From an uncultured Oscillospiraceae bacterium (GTDB taxonomy: Bacteria; Bacillota; Clostridia; Oscillospirales; Oscillospiraceae): a DNA stretch of 34,058 nt. Of the stretch, positions 25,864 to 34,058 are shown piece by piece. Position 1 is the stretch's first letter. Every line of letters starts with the position of its first letter. The notes beneath the pieces are model-generated. The model was not told the origin of the DNA. It did no database searches and saw only the letters and a program-made list of their open reading frames with translations. Made by a program: the position numbers and the translations under genes. The DNA lies in assembly GCA_944385535.1 (NCBI GenBank), contig CALWXR010000032.1, positions 1 through 34,058 of the forward strand, given 5' to 3'.

Positions 25864-26568
25864 CTATTCCAACATCTCCCGCAGAAGGGCTATGGCCTTT
25901 TTCTCCACCCGGGATACCTGTACCTGGCTTACCTCCATCACCTTTGCCACACGCTGTTGGGTCAGACCGTGGAAAAACCGAAGCTGAATGACCATTTTTT
26001 CCCGCTCCGGCAGCCTTTCGATAGCCTGACGCAGAGCGATTTTCTCCACCATTCGCTCTTCCGATTCCGTATCCGTAAGGATGTTTTCCAGGGTAAACCC
26101 TTCGTCCCCTGTCTCCCGCTGGATGGATTCCGTGGCAGCCGTGGCAGTCTCCGCAACGGCGATCTCTTCCGGTGAAAGCCCTGTCTGACGGGAGATTTCC
26201 TGGATCGTAGGTTCCCGCCCCAGGGCGCCGGTAAGACGGCTCCGGGCGGATTTGATGGCAGCGGATTGTTCCTTCAGGCTGCGGGAAACCTTGACAGCCC
26301 CATCGTCCCGAAGAAAGCGACGGATCTCCCCGGCAATTTTGGGAACCGCATAGGTAGAAAACTGTGTGCCATACTGAAGGTCGAACCCTTCCACCGCTTT
26401 CAGAAATCCCAGGCATCCCAGCTGGTAAAGATCATCCGCCTCCACTCCCCTTCCCAGAAACCGCCGTGCCACAGACCAAATCAAACCGGAGTTCTCTTCC
26501 ACAAGGGCCTCTGTGGCAGCCGCGTCACCGCCCTGGCTGTGGGCGATCAACTCTTCGATCCTGCTCAT
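25864..26568 (-). CDS. sigF: RNA polymerase sporulation sigma factor SigF
   Basis: A 234-aa sigma-70 family factor that directs forespore transcription. Region 2 (VARRFLGRGVEADDLYQLGCLGFLKAVEGFD...FSTYAVPKIAGEIRRFLRDDG), region 3 (about 100-145) and region 4 with its helix-turn-helix (GLTQQRVAKVMEVSQVQVSRVEKKAI) are complete. The start at 26568 overlaps the spoIIAB stop by 4 nt (ATGA), the arrangement conserved in spoIIA operons; the longer frame is antisense shadow. SpoIIAB holds SigF inactive until SpoIIAA releases it. The region-4 recognition helix ending in VSQVQVSRVEKKA matches the SigF/SigG type, and the operon context selects SigF. Confidence 0.96.
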   Translation of the reverse strand: MSRIEELIAHSQGGDAAATEALVEENSGLIWSVARRFLGRGVEADDLYQLGCLGFLKAVEGFDLQYGTQFSTYAVPKIAGEIRRFLRDDGAVKVSRSLKEQSAAIKSARSRLTGALGREPTIQEISRQTGLSPEEIAVAETATAATESIQRETGDEGFTLENILTDTESEERMVEKIALRQAIERLPEREKMVIQLRFFHGLTQQRVAKVMEVSQVQVSRVEKKAIALLREMLE

Positions 26569-26996
26569 TGCCGACGCTGCAGCTTCCGGCGCATATGCAC
26601 CGTAGTGCCTTTGCCAAGCTTGGACGATATCTCCAGGCTGGTCATGAAGCTTTCCATAATGGTAAATCCCATGCCGCTGCGTTCCGCTCCGCCGGTAGTG
26701 TATGTAGGCCGCCTGGCCTGATCCACATCCGGAATCCCCACCCCCTTGTCTTTCACCACAATGTCCAGCACATTGTCCTTGAGGATCCGGCATCGCAGAG
26801 TGATATTCCCCAGACGGTCCGGGTAAGCGTGCACAATGCAGTTGGTCACCGCTTCAGACACCGCGGTGCGGATATCCCCAAGCTCTTCTAAGGTTGGATC
26901 CATCTGAGCCGCAAAGCAGGCCACCGCAGACCGGGCAAAGGCCTCATTGGCGGATTTACTTGGAAAATCCAGGATCATATAATTATCAAATTTCAT
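26565..26996 (-). CDS. spoIIAB: Anti-sigma-F factor / serine kinase SpoIIAB
   Basis: A 143-aa GHKL-type kinase that binds SigF and phosphorylates SpoIIAA. The ATP-binding boxes are present: N box EAVTNCIVHAYP (about 49-60), G1 DKGVGIPD (about 83-90) and G2 ERSGMGFTIM (about 105-114). Length is typical. The start overlaps the spoIIAA stop and the end overlaps the sigF start, each by 4 nt, which ties their synthesis to near-equal amounts. Confidence 0.97.
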   Translation of the reverse strand: MKFDNYMILDFPSKSANEAFARSAVACFAAQMDPTLEELGDIRTAVSEAVTNCIVHAYPDRLGNITLRCRILKDNVLDIVVKDKGVGIPDVDQARRPTYTTGGAERSGMGFTIMESFMTSLEISSKLGKGTTVHMRRKLQRRQ

Positions 26997-27310
26997 GACA
27001 CAGCCTCCTTGATCTGAACAAGCTTATCAATTCCCGACGCGCGAAATACTTTCATCGGCTGGGGCGCGATGCCGGTGAGCAAAAGCTTCCCTTCGATCTG
27101 GGTCATACATCGCAGTGCGTTGATCACCACGGCAATACCGGAAGAATCCACAAAGGAAACCTCCTGAAAATCCAATACGCAAACCTGTGGGGTATAGGCC
27201 TCGATCTTGGCGGCAATGGCGTGAATATAGGCTTTTGCACAGTGATGGTCGATCTCCCCGGTAAGGGCAACGGTCAACCGTCCTTCTTCTAAAAAGCTGG
27301 TAAAGTGCAT
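26993..27310 (-). CDS. spoIIAA: Anti-anti-sigma factor SpoIIAA
   Basis: A 105-aa STAS-domain protein that, when unphosphorylated, frees SigF from SpoIIAB. The phosphorylatable serine is Ser57 in VDSSGIAVVINAL. The start at 27310 has AAGGAGG 8 nt upstream; the longer frame to 27340 lacks a site of its own. It is the first gene of the spoIIAA-spoIIAB-sigF operon. The activating phosphatase SpoIIE is not in the window. Confidence 0.96.
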   Translation of the reverse strand: MHFTSFLEEGRLTVALTGEIDHHCAKAYIHAIAAKIEAYTPQVCVLDFQEVSFVDSSGIAVVINALRCMTQIEGKLLLTGIAPQPMKVFRASGIDKLVQIKEAVS

Positions 27311-27342
27311 GATTGCTTCCTCCTTAGATTTTTGCTGCAATC

Positions 27343-27371
27343 AGTATAATCCACCAAAATTACAATTACAG
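27343..27371 (-). promoter_or_regulatory. Candidate promoter of the spoIIA operon
   Basis: TATACT (27343-27348) lies 17 nt from CTGTAA (27366-27371), a good -10 with a poor -35. In Bacillus spoIIA is read by SigH; I looked for the SigH pattern (AGGA-type -35 and GAAT -10) and did not find it. The true promoter class is unresolved. Confidence 0.35.
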
Positions 27372-27383
27372 TCGGAATCGGGA

Positions 27384-27417
27384 ACAAAAAAAGAAAACCG
27401 GCAGTTGTTCTGCCGGT
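27384..27417 (-). terminator. Second of two tandem valS terminators
   Basis: ACCGGCAG (27397-27404) pairs with CTGCCGGT (27410-27417) around a 5-nt loop, followed leftward by TTTCTTTTTTT. It backs up the hairpin at 27420-27451 and insulates spoIIA from valS read-through. Confidence 0.85.
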
Positions 27418-27419
27418 AA

Positions 27420-27451
27420 AAAACGCTGCCGCCGAAAGGCAGCAGCGTTTT
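27420..27451 (-). terminator. First of two tandem valS terminators
   Basis: A 14-bp stem (27420-27433 with 27438-27451, one G-U pair in the RNA) with a 4-nt loop ends leftward in a run of six U residues. It lies 18 nt after the valS stop. Confidence 0.88.
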
Positions 27452-27468
27452 ATAAAGGTTCTTTGCGC

Positions 27469-30108
27469 TTACAGCTTCTGCATAGCCGCCAGGCTCTGCT
27501 CCAGCCGGGCGATCAGTTCCCGATGCTTTTGGGCTTTTTCCCGTTCGGCATTGACCACCGCCTCCGGCGCCCGGGAGACAAATTTCTCATTGCTGAGCTT
27601 ACCCTCCAGGGATGCCAGGAACTTCCGGGCGGACTCCAATTCCTTGGAGATCCGGGCAAGCTCCTTCTCCTTATCCACCAGCTGGCCCATGGGGATATAC
27701 AGCTTGGCGTCAGCGGTGGTAATGCTCACCATACCCTCCAGATGATCCGGTTCCCGATCCAGCAGGGTCACCGTATCGGCGTAGGCCAGTCTCTGGATAA
27801 ATCCTTCGCCTTCCTGGTAGATCTGGTGCTTGGAGGTGAGAATAAACAATGCCGCCTTCTTGCTGGGGGGAACGTTCATTTCCGTCCGGCGGGCACGGAT
27901 GGCACGAATGGCCTCCATAACGGATTCCATATGGCTCTGCTCTTCCTGGAATGCCAGCTTTTCAGAGAATTCCGGCCACTTAGCCACGATCAGGGCTTCC
28001 CCCTCGTGGGGAAGGCTCTGCCAGATTTCTTCCGTGATAAAGGGCATGAAGGGATGGAGCAGCCGCAGAATCTGATCCAGAACATAAACCAGCACCTGCA
28101 GCGCGGTCTGCTTCCGCCCGGCATCCTCAGAGTACAGCCGTGCCTTGGTCAGCTCAATATACCAGTCGCAGTAGGTATCCCAGATGAAGTCGTAAATTTT
28201 CTGAACCGCAACGCCCAGCTCATACTTCTCCATATTTTCGGTAACTTCCCCGATCAGGTTATTCAGCTTGGAAAGCACCCACTTATCGGCGATCTCCAGG
28301 TTTTCCAGAGCGGGCAGCCCATTCACCGCATCCTCGGACAGATTCATCTGCACATAACGGGAGGCGTTCCAAAGTTTATTGGCAAAGTTGCGCATGGCCT
28401 CGCACCGCTCCACATAGAAGCGCATATCGTTTCCGGGAGAGTTGCCGGTGACCATGTTCATCCGCAGGGCGTCGCAGCCGTACATGTGGATCATCTCCAG
28501 CGGGTCAATGCCGTTGCCCAGGGACTTGGACATTTTCCGGCCCTGATTGTCCCGAACCAGACCATGGATCAGCACAGTGTGGAAGGGCGTCTTACCGGTA
28601 TGGGCGCAGCCGGAGAAGATCATTCTGGCCACCCAGAAGAAGATGATGTCATAGCCGGTGACCAGCACATCCGTGGGATAGAAGTAGTTATAGTCCTCCG
28701 TCTTTTCCGGCCAGCCCAAGGTCTCAAAGGGCCAAAGCGCGGAAGAGAACCAGGTATCCAGCACATCCGGATCCCGCTGAATACGGGTGCTGCCGCACTT
28801 TTCGCACTGACAGGCGTCCTCCCGGGACACGGTGATATGGCCGCAGTCCTCACAGGTCCATGCAGGGATCTGATGCCCCCACCACAGCTGACGGGAAATA
28901 CACCAGTCCCGCACGTTCTCCATCCAGTTCAGGTAGGTCTTGCTGAAGCGCTCGGGGACAAACTTGGTTTCCCCTTCCTTTACCACCCGAATGGCCTCTT
29001 CCGCCAGGGGCTTCATCTTCACAAACCACTGGGCGGAAATGATGGGCTCCACATCCTTGTGGCAGCGATAGCAGGTGCCCACATTGTGGCTGTAGTCCTC
29101 CACCTTTACCAGATAGCCGCCGGCCTCCAGATCGGCAACGATCTGCTTCCGGGCTTCGTAGCGGTCCAGTCCCTGGTACTTACCGCCCAGGGCATTGACC
29201 TTGCCGTTGTCGTCCAGCACCCGGATCACTTCCAGATTGTGGCGCAGGCCCACCTCAAAGTCGTTGGGATCATGGGCGGGGGTCATCTTGACGCAGCCGG
29301 TGCCGAACTCCATTTCCGCGTAATCGTCTGCCACCACAGGGATCTGCTTGTTCATCAGGGGCAGGATCACCATCTTGCCCACGATATTCTTGTAGCGTTC
29401 ATCGTTGGGGTTGACGCACACGCCGGTATCGCCCAGCATGGTCTCCGGCCGGGTGGTAGCGACTACCACCTCCCCGCTGCCGTCGGCCAGAGGATAGCGA
29501 ATATGCCACAGATGGCCGGGCTTGTCCACGTATTCCACCTCAGCGTCAGACAGGGCGGTTACGCAGTTGGGGCACCAGTTGATGATCCGGCTGCCCTTGT
29601 AGATCAGACCCTTTTCGTACAGGGAGACAAACACCTCCCGGACAGCTTTGGAGCAGCCCTCGTCCATGGTAAACCGGGCACGGTCCCAGTCGCAGGAAGC
29701 GCCCAGCTTCTTCTGCTGCTCCACGATCCGGTTGCCGTACTTGTGCTTCCAGTCCCATACCCGCTCCAGGAACTTCTCCCGGCCCAGGTCATAGCGGGTC
29801 AGACCCTCCTTGCGCAGCTCTTCCTCAACCTTGATCTGTGTGGCGATGCCCGCGTGGTCAACGCCGGGAACCCAAAGGGCGTTGTAGCCCTGCATCCGCT
29901 TAAACCGGATCAGGGTATCCTGGAGTGTCGCGTCCATGGCATGGCCCATGTGCAGCTGACCGGTAACATTGGGTGGGGGCATCACGATGGCAAAGGGCTT
30001 CTTGCTTTCATCCTTTTCTGCATGAAAGTAACCGCCCTTTTCCCACATCTCGTAAATGCGGGACTCCACCTGCTGTGGCTCGTAGGTTTTTGGTAATTCT
30101 CTTGCCAT
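27469..30108 (-). CDS. valS: Valyl-tRNA synthetase
   Basis: An 879-aa class Ia synthetase that charges tRNA-Val and edits mischarged threonine. The signatures are HMGH ([15 protein letters not shown], about 45-59) and KMSKS ([11 protein letters not shown], about 525). The editing domain lies between, and a Cys4 zinc ribbon (CEDCG...CEKCGS) is typical of Firmicutes ValRS. The C-terminus (about 815-879) is the family's tRNA-binding coiled coil. Length is typical. A T-box leader upstream controls it, and two hairpins end it. The long open frame on the opposite strand is a shadow of this coding sequence. Confidence 0.98.
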   Translation of the reverse strand: MARELPKTYEPQQVESRIYEMWEKGGYFHAEKDESKKPFAIVMPPPNVTGQLHMGHAMDATLQDTLIRFKRMQGYNALWVPGVDHAGIATQIKVEEELRKEGLTRYDLGREKFLERVWDWKHKYGNRIVEQQKKLGASCDWDRARFTMDEGCSKAVREVFVSLYEKGLIYKGSRIINWCPNCVTALSDAEVEYVDKPGHLWHIRYPLADGSGEVVVATTRPETMLGDTGVCVNPNDERYKNIVGKMVILPLMNKQIPVVADDYAEMEFGTGCVKMTPAHDPNDFEVGLRHNLEVIRVLDDNGKVNALGGKYQGLDRYEARKQIVADLEAGGYLVKVEDYSHNVGTCYRCHKDVEPIISAQWFVKMKPLAEEAIRVVKEGETKFVPERFSKTYLNWMENVRDWCISRQLWWGHQIPAWTCEDCGHITVSREDACQCEKCGSTRIQRDPDVLDTWFSSALWPFETLGWPEKTEDYNYFYPTDVLVTGYDIIFFWVARMIFSGCAHTGKTPFHTVLIHGLVRDNQGRKMSKSLGNGIDPLEMIHMYGCDALRMNMVTGNSPGNDMRFYVERCEAMRNFANKLWNASRYVQMNLSEDAVNGLPALENLEIADKWVLSKLNNLIGEVTENMEKYELGVAVQKIYDFIWDTYCDWYIELTKARLYSEDAGRKQTALQVLVYVLDQILRLLHPFMPFITEEIWQSLPHEGEALIVAKWPEFSEKLAFQEEQSHMESVMEAIRAIRARRTEMNVPPSKKAALFILTSKHQIYQEGEGFIQRLAYADTVTLLDREPDHLEGMVSITTADAKLYIPMGQLVDKEKELARISKELESARKFLASLEGKLSNEKFVSRAPEAVVNAEREKAQKHRELIARLEQSLAAMQKL

Positions 30109-30149
30109 ATTCCATTCTCCTTTTGAGATGTAATTTCCATCGGCGCCGC

Positions 30150-30395
30150 CGGATGATAAAAAGAAAGCCCTGAGTCATGTGACTCAGGGCGAAAAGCTGG
30201 ATTTTTCCGCGGTACCACCTGAATTCCCTTGCGGGCACTGAAAAGCTGTATCGGGCTGACCCGTCTTTCCCTACTGCATTTTCAGGAAAGCCGCTCCCGG
30301 GCGACCATTCCCACCGGTTGATATGCGCTTTCACCAAACGCGCACTCTCTGACATCCCATCCGGCGGAAAACCTCCCGCTCACCGCGTTAATTCT
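30150..30395 (-). promoter_or_regulatory. T-box leader of valS (tRNA-Val sensing)
   Basis: The leftward leader carries the T-box sequence AGGTGGTACCGCGG (30207-30220 on the minus strand). It is followed by a perfect 11-bp terminator hairpin (30167-30177 with 30180-30190) and a tail TTTCTTTTT (about 30158-30166). Upstream, an AGAGAG segment followed by a small GCGC hairpin fits the distal part of stem I. A GTC triplet at 30303-30305 (minus strand) is the candidate specifier for valine. Uncharged tRNA-Val would pair with the GGT of the T-box and favour read-through into valS. The specifier assignment is by eye. Confidence 0.88.
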
Positions 30396-30401
30396 TTTCA
30401 C

Positions 30402-30430
30402 ATTTTATCCCAGGGAGGCAGGTTTGTCAA
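30402..30430 (-). promoter_or_regulatory. SigA-type promoter of valS
   Basis: Consensus TTGACA (30425-30430) and TAAAAT (30402-30407) are separated by 17 nt on the minus strand, with a predicted start near 30395 at the beginning of the T-box leader. Confidence 0.8.
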
Positions 30431-30476
30431 GAAAAATGTAGCCAAACATTTGATTCCGGCAAAGCCTTCTTTTTTC

Positions 30477-30505
30477 TTGACTCCGTTATCCGATTCTCTT
30501 ATAAT
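30477..30505 (+). promoter_or_regulatory. SigA-type promoter of the GT2 gene
   Basis: TTGACT (30477-30482) and a perfect TATAAT (30500-30505) are separated by 17 nt. It is divergent from the valS promoter, the two -35 boxes being 46 nt apart. Confidence 0.8.
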
Positions 30506-30538
30506 GTATTATTATCTTTCAAAAGTGAGCTGATACTA

Positions 30539-31477
30539 ATGAAATTATCCTTGATTGCCCCTTGCTATAACGAGGCGGAAAATGTGCTGCCTTTTCAGGA
30601 AGCGGTGATCGCTGCTTTTGACGGCTGCGGCTATGACTATGAGATCATCTTTGTGGACGACGGCAGCCGGGACGCTACCTTGCACAATTTGAAAAAGATC
30701 CATGCCGCGCAGAAATGTCCGGTGAAGGTGATCTCCTTTTCCCGCAACTTCGGAAAAGAGGCCGGTCTTTACGCGGGGCTTCAGCACGCCGATGGGGAAT
30801 ATATTGCACTGATCGACGCGGATCTGCAGCAGCCTCCGGAAATCGTCCGGAATATGGTGGCTACTTTGGATGCGCAGCCGGAGATCGATGTGGTGGCCGC
30901 CTATCAGGATCGCCGGGGGGAGGGAAAAATCCTTTCCTTCTTCAAAAGAAGCTTTTACGCCATCATCAACAAACTCTCCAAAGTCACCTTGCAGCCGGAT
31001 GCCAGCGATTTCCGCACCTTCCGCCGCAGCGTTCGGGACAGCCTTCTGAACTTGACGGAATACCACCGCTTTTCCAAGGGTATTTTTGCCTGGGTCGGCT
31101 ATAACACCCAGTTCATTGCCTATACCGCTCAGAAGCGGGCATTTGGAAAAAGCAAATGGAACTTTTGGAAGCTGTTTGAGTATGCCGTTGAAGGAATCAT
31201 CGGTTATTCTACCGCGCCCTTGCGGCTGGCCACGGTTTTAGGGAGCGTATCCGGCATTGTCGCCTTACTGTATCTTGTTTGGATCCTTCTGGAGAAGCTT
31301 ATCTGGGGGATCGATGTTCCCGGTTTTGCCACCATCATTGTGCTGATCCTGTTTTTCGGAGCCATGCAGCTGTTCTGCATCGGCATTATTGGCGAATACG
31401 TTGGCCGAACCTTTGAGCAAACAAAGAACCGCCCCATTTATATCGCAAAAGAAGTCCTCACTTACAAGGAAAACTGA
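30539..31477 (+). CDS. GT2 glycosyltransferase with two C-terminal membrane segments
   Basis: A 312-aa family 2 glycosyltransferase of the polyprenyl-phosphate type (DPM1/GtrB/CsbB-like). The GT-A domain has APCYNEAENV at the start, VDDGSRDAT, and the metal- and nucleotide-binding LIDADLQQPPE (about 94-104). Two hydrophobic segments (about 233-255 and 265-290) anchor it in the membrane. Relatives move glucose, GlcNAc or mannose from a nucleotide sugar to undecaprenyl phosphate for wall, teichoic acid or glycan decoration; the sugar here is unknown. The ATG at 30539 has only a weak GTGAG upstream. It is transcribed alone, between its own promoter and terminator, and no flippase or glycan-transferase gene is adjacent. 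Confidence 0.9.
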   Translation: MKLSLIAPCYNEAENVLPFQEAVIAAFDGCGYDYEIIFVDDGSRDATLHNLKKIHAAQKCPVKVISFSRNFGKEAGLYAGLQHADGEYIALIDADLQQPPEIVRNMVATLDAQPEIDVVAAYQDRRGEGKILSFFKRSFYAIINKLSKVTLQPDASDFRTFRRSVRDSLLNLTEYHRFSKGIFAWVGYNTQFIAYTAQKRAFGKSKWNFWKLFEYAVEGIIGYSTAPLRLATVLGSVSGIVALLYLVWILLEKLIWGIDVPGFATIIVLILFFGAMQLFCIGIIGEYVGRTFEQTKNRPIYIAKEVLTYKEN

Positions 31478-31478
31478 C

Positions 31479-31522
31479 CAATATCCCTGCTGCGCCAATT
31501 GAGGCAGGGATATTGATTTTTT
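31479..31522 (+). terminator. Terminator of the GT2 gene
   Basis: CAATATCCCTGC (31479-31490) pairs with 31504-31515, followed by ATTTTTT. The end of the stem doubles as the -35 box of the next promoter (31513-31518). Confidence 0.85.
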
Positions 31523-31541
31523 CGGATTCTCTTCGTATAAT
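31513..31541 (+). promoter_or_regulatory. SigA-type promoter of the GH3 gene
   Basis: TTGATT (31513-31518) and perfect TATAAT (31536-31541) are separated by 17 nt. The -35 overlaps the last three stem bases of the upstream terminator. No cre-like operator is obvious. Confidence 0.75.
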
Positions 31542-31572
31542 CAATGCAAAATAAAATATGGAGGTATCCCCT

Positions 31573-33981
31573 ATGGAAAAATGGATCCGCATCAATTACC
31601 AGCCCAATCGTCCATTGGAACCGGGGCGCTATGTTACCTGTTCCGATGCCCATATTCTGTTATCACGAACCGCCGCGGAAGAAGGCATGGTTCTTTTGAA
31701 AAATCAAAATGATCTGCTTCCCCTGTCTCCCGGAAGCAGGGTATGTTTGTTTGGAAAAGGGATCTTTGACTATGTAAAAGGCGGCGGGGGAAGCGGTGAT
31801 GTATATACCAAGTACCTCCGCAATCTATATGACGGCATCCGGTATAACGGCGATGGGGAAATTTTTGAACCTGTGGCAGCGTACTATCGGGAAAATGTGG
31901 AAGCTCAGTATGCCTCCGGCTCTGCTCCCGGCATGACTGTGGAGCCGGAGCTGCCTGAGGAATTGCTGAATCAGGCAAAAGAATTTTGTGATACCGCCAT
32001 TGTCTCCATCAGCCGCTTTTCCGGAGAGGGCTGGGATCGCTCCGATGTAGAATATAACGGCGAATATAATCCATGGCCGGACGAGGGCAGCATGCCCAAA
32101 ACCGCCGGCAGGATTTTCCCCGATGGGGACTTTTATCTGACCGCAGAAGAAAAGGCGATGCTCCACCAGGTAAAATCCGCGTTTTCCAAGGTGATCGTCA
32201 TTCTCAATGTGGGCGGTATGGTAGATACCAGCTGGATCAAAAGCGATCCGGCCATCAGCAGTGCGCTTCTGGCCTGGCAGGGCGGCATGGAAGGCGGTCT
32301 GGCCGCCGCAAATCTGCTCTTTGGCCGCTGCACCCCCTGCGGCAAGCTGCCGGATACCTTTGCCCGCAATCTAAACGACTATCCCTCCACCGCGCATTTT
32401 CACGACAGTCCCCATTATGTGGAGTACACAGAAGATATCTATGTAGGGTATCGGTACTTTGAAACCATTCCGGGCATGGCGGAGAAGGTGGTATACCCCT
32501 TCGGCTTCGGCCTGTCCTACACCCGATTCTCTGTTGAGGTTATAGCCGCCGCTCAGAAGGAATCGAAAATCCACATCCAAATCCGGGTACGCAATACAGG
32601 CAGCTATTCCGGAAAAGAAGTGGTTCAGATCTATGCTTCCGCGCCCCAGGGTAAGCTGGGGAAGGCAAAACGCTCGCTGGCAGCTTTCCAAAAAACAAAG
32701 CTTCTGAATCCCGGTGATGATCAAATCATGGAGCTGACCTTTGACCGCTACGCCTTTGCCTCTTTTGACGACACCGGCGCGGTTTGCAAATACGCCTATG
32801 TGCTGGAGAAAGGCACTTACCGGTTCTATGTAGGTACCGATGTTCGCAGTGCCCAGACCATTGCCTTTACTATGACCTTAGACGCAGATGAGGTGCTCGT
32901 CCGGTTGTCGGAGAAGCTTGCTCCCACTTCCCTGCCCTGCCGGCTCCGCTCTGACGGAACTTTTGAGCAGCTTCCCGTTGCTGAACCTCATGATATGGAT
33001 GAATGCGCGTTCCCTAAAATGGTTCCGGGAACAGACGAGGGCATCGCCCCCGCTGTAAGCGAAGTGCCCAGACATCCGCTGTTCCGTTCCAACCGGTCAA
33101 AGCAGCTGCTGGATGTGGTAAAGGGTAGCATTACCCTGGATGAATTTGCGGCCCAGCTGTCTGATGAGGATCTGATCCATCTTTTGGGAGGTCAACCCAA
33201 CACCGGCGTAGCCAACACCTGGGGCATGGGCAATCTGCCGGAGTACGGTGTTCCCAACGCCATGACCGCCGACGGCCCCGCCGGTGTCAGAATCAATCCC
33301 TGTATGGACATCCCAACCACCGCCTGGCCCTGCGGCACCTTACTGGCTTCCACCTGGAACCCGGAACTGGTAGCCCAGGTAGGCGCCGCGGGCGGCGCGG
33401 AGCTGAAGGAGAACAACCTGGCCATTTGGCTGACCCCTGCGTTGAACATCCACCGTAACCCCCTGTGCGGCCGGAATTTTGAGTACTATTCCGAAGATCC
33501 CCTGATCGCCGGAACGATAGGAGCGGCAATGGTCCGGGGAATTCAAAGCAACGGCGTGGCAGCCTGCCCGAAGCATTTCGCCTGCAATAATAAAGAAACC
33601 AACCGGAAGCATTCCGACTCCCGGGTATCCCAGCGGGCTATGCGGGAGATCTACCTGAAGGCCTTTGAGATCATCGTCCGCACTGCTAATCCCTGGGCGA
33701 TCATGTCCTCCTACAATGCAATCAACGGTCACCGGGCCTCGGAATGCAAGGATCTGCTCAGTGGGATCCTCCGTGAGGAATGGGGATACACAGGGGTCGT
33801 TACCACTGACTGGTGGACCCGGGGCGAGCATTACAAGGAGATCCTGGCTGGTAACGACGTGAAAATGGCCACCGGCTTCCCCGAGCGGGTCATGAAGGCT
33901 CAGGAAATGGGTGTCATTTCCAGAGAGGATTATCTTCCCTGCGCGAAGCGTGTTTTACAACTGCTGATGAAACTGGACTAA
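31573..33981 (+). CDS. GH3 glycoside hydrolase with reversed domain order
   Basis: An 802-aa family 3 glycosidase, probably a cytoplasmic beta-glucosidase or related exo-enzyme, as no signal peptide is seen. The order is the reverse of usual GH3: the alpha/beta sandwich comes first (about 30-330, AAEEGMVLLKNQNDLLPL...VIVILNVGGMVDTSW...GGMEGGLAAANLLFG...YPFGFGLSYTRF). A fibronectin-III-like domain follows (about 335-440), and the TIM barrel is C-terminal (about 525-802). Catalytic nucleophile is Asp746 in GVVTTDWW; KHFACNN and GRNFEYYSEDP are the substrate-site motifs. This permuted layout is known in rumen bacteria such as Ruminococcus albus. The ATG at 31573 has GGAGG 8 nt upstream; the ATG at 31558 overlaps that site. 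It fits growth on plant oligosaccharides. Confidence 0.93.
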   Translation: MEKWIRINYQPNRPLEPGRYVTCSDAHILLSRTAAEEGMVLLKNQNDLLPLSPGSRVCLFGKGIFDYVKGGGGSGDVYTKYLRNLYDGIRYNGDGEIFEPVAAYYRENVEAQYASGSAPGMTVEPELPEELLNQAKEFCDTAIVSISRFSGEGWDRSDVEYNGEYNPWPDEGSMPKTAGRIFPDGDFYLTAEEKAMLHQVKSAFSKVIVILNVGGMVDTSWIKSDPAISSALLAWQGGMEGGLAAANLLFGRCTPCGKLPDTFARNLNDYPSTAHFHDSPHYVEYTEDIYVGYRYFETIPGMAEKVVYPFGFGLSYTRFSVEVIAAAQKESKIHIQIRVRNTGSYSGKEVVQIYASAPQGKLGKAKRSLAAFQKTKLLNPGDDQIMELTFDRYAFASFDDTGAVCKYAYVLEKGTYRFYVGTDVRSAQTIAFTMTLDADEVLVRLSEKLAPTSLPCRLRSDGTFEQLPVAEPHDMDECAFPKMVPGTDEGIAPAVSEVPRHPLFRSNRSKQLLDVVKGSITLDEFAAQLSDEDLIHLLGGQPNTGVANTWGMGNLPEYGVPNAMTADGPAGVRINPCMDIPTTAWPCGTLLASTWNPELVAQVGAAGGAELKENNLAIWLTPALNIHRNPLCGRNFEYYSEDPLIAGTIGAAMVRGIQSNGVAACPKHFACNNKETNRKHSDSRVSQRAMREIYLKAFEIIVRTANPWAIMSSYNAINGHRASECKDLLSGILREEWGYTGVVTTDWWTRGEHYKEILAGNDVKMATGFPERVMKAQEMGVISREDYLPCAKRVLQLLMKLD

Positions 33982-34058
33982 TGCTTTGTTAAATCTAAAC
34001 CTTTCATAAATCAGAATATTGTGCTATAATAACCTCAGATGATAATAGGGGGTTATTA
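33982..34058 (+). promoter_or_regulatory. Promoter of a gene beyond the right edge
   Basis: An extended -10 TGCTATAAT (TATAAT at 34025-34030) lies 17 nt after TTTCAT (34002-34007). AGGGGG near 34047-34052 looks like the ribosome binding site of a rightward gene starting just outside the window. No clear terminator for the GH3 gene is seen in these 77 bases. Confidence 0.6.

Noticed and set aside
27463-30096. Open frame of 877 codons on the plus strand opposite valS
   Set aside because: It is exactly antisense to the conserved valS coding sequence, its translation is His/Gln/Leu-rich with no domain, and it has no ribosome binding site. It is a codon-bias shadow.

Overview
The window reads as a chromosomal segment of a low-to-mid G+C, endospore-forming Firmicute of class Clostridia, most likely a gut Oscillospirales lineage (inference). 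The evidence is a complete spoIIAA-spoIIAB-sigF operon, the sporulation genes yqfC, yqfD, ylbJ-like, yunB and a probable spoIIM. There is also a T-box in front of valS, an HPr with a regulatory Ser46, strong GGAGG-type ribosome binding sites and Clostridia-type gene orders (yqfC-yqfD-phoH-ybeY-era-yqzL-recO). Base composition is close to even by eye. Nearly all of it is ordinary core genome; the accessory-looking parts are the first 2 kb and the last 3.5 kb.

Layout. 1-2000: a tyrosine recombinase followed by a tail-anchored XRE-type regulator, both leftward. They are driven from a promoter whose -35 lies in a perfect 14-bp inverted repeat with tyrosine-recombinase-site geometry; a short Cys-containing ORF or remnant lies beyond it. 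2000-5200: pfkA rightward, a convergent terminator, an unrecognised membrane-anchored protein and an MBL-fold hydrolase. 5260-7600: xerD with a probable spoIIM, then a TIGR04086-like membrane protein. 7550-11500: uvrC-rsmD-coaD-coiled-coil protein, preceded by an unusual HPr gene with its own promoter and terminator. 11540-19273: a long leftward run yqfC-yqfD-phoH-ybeY-GNAT-era-yqzL-recO-mutS2 with many 1-17 nt overlaps. 19350-20660: rightward ylbJ-like gene and a small Cys-rich protein, ended by a strong terminator. 20702-27310: leftward spoIIAA-spoIIAB-sigF, then pcrA, yunB and ligA. 27384-30430: valS with T-box leader and tandem terminators. 30477-34058: rightward GT2 glycosyltransferase and a GH3 glycosidase with reversed domain order, then the promoter of a gene beyond the window.

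Functionally, genome maintenance (xerD, uvrC, mutS2, recO, ligA, pcrA), ribosome and RNA maturation (rsmD, ybeY, era, phoH) and sporulation control are interleaved. I did not find a convincing new multi-gene system. The best candidates for a second look are the recombinase/XRE pair with its palindrome, the HPr with a changed active-site loop, the unknown 427-aa membrane protein, and the small Cys-rich proteins. Several genes start well inside the longest ORF; start choices rest on ribosome binding sites and promoters visible in the sequence. YqzL (47 aa) overlaps recO and is easily missed.
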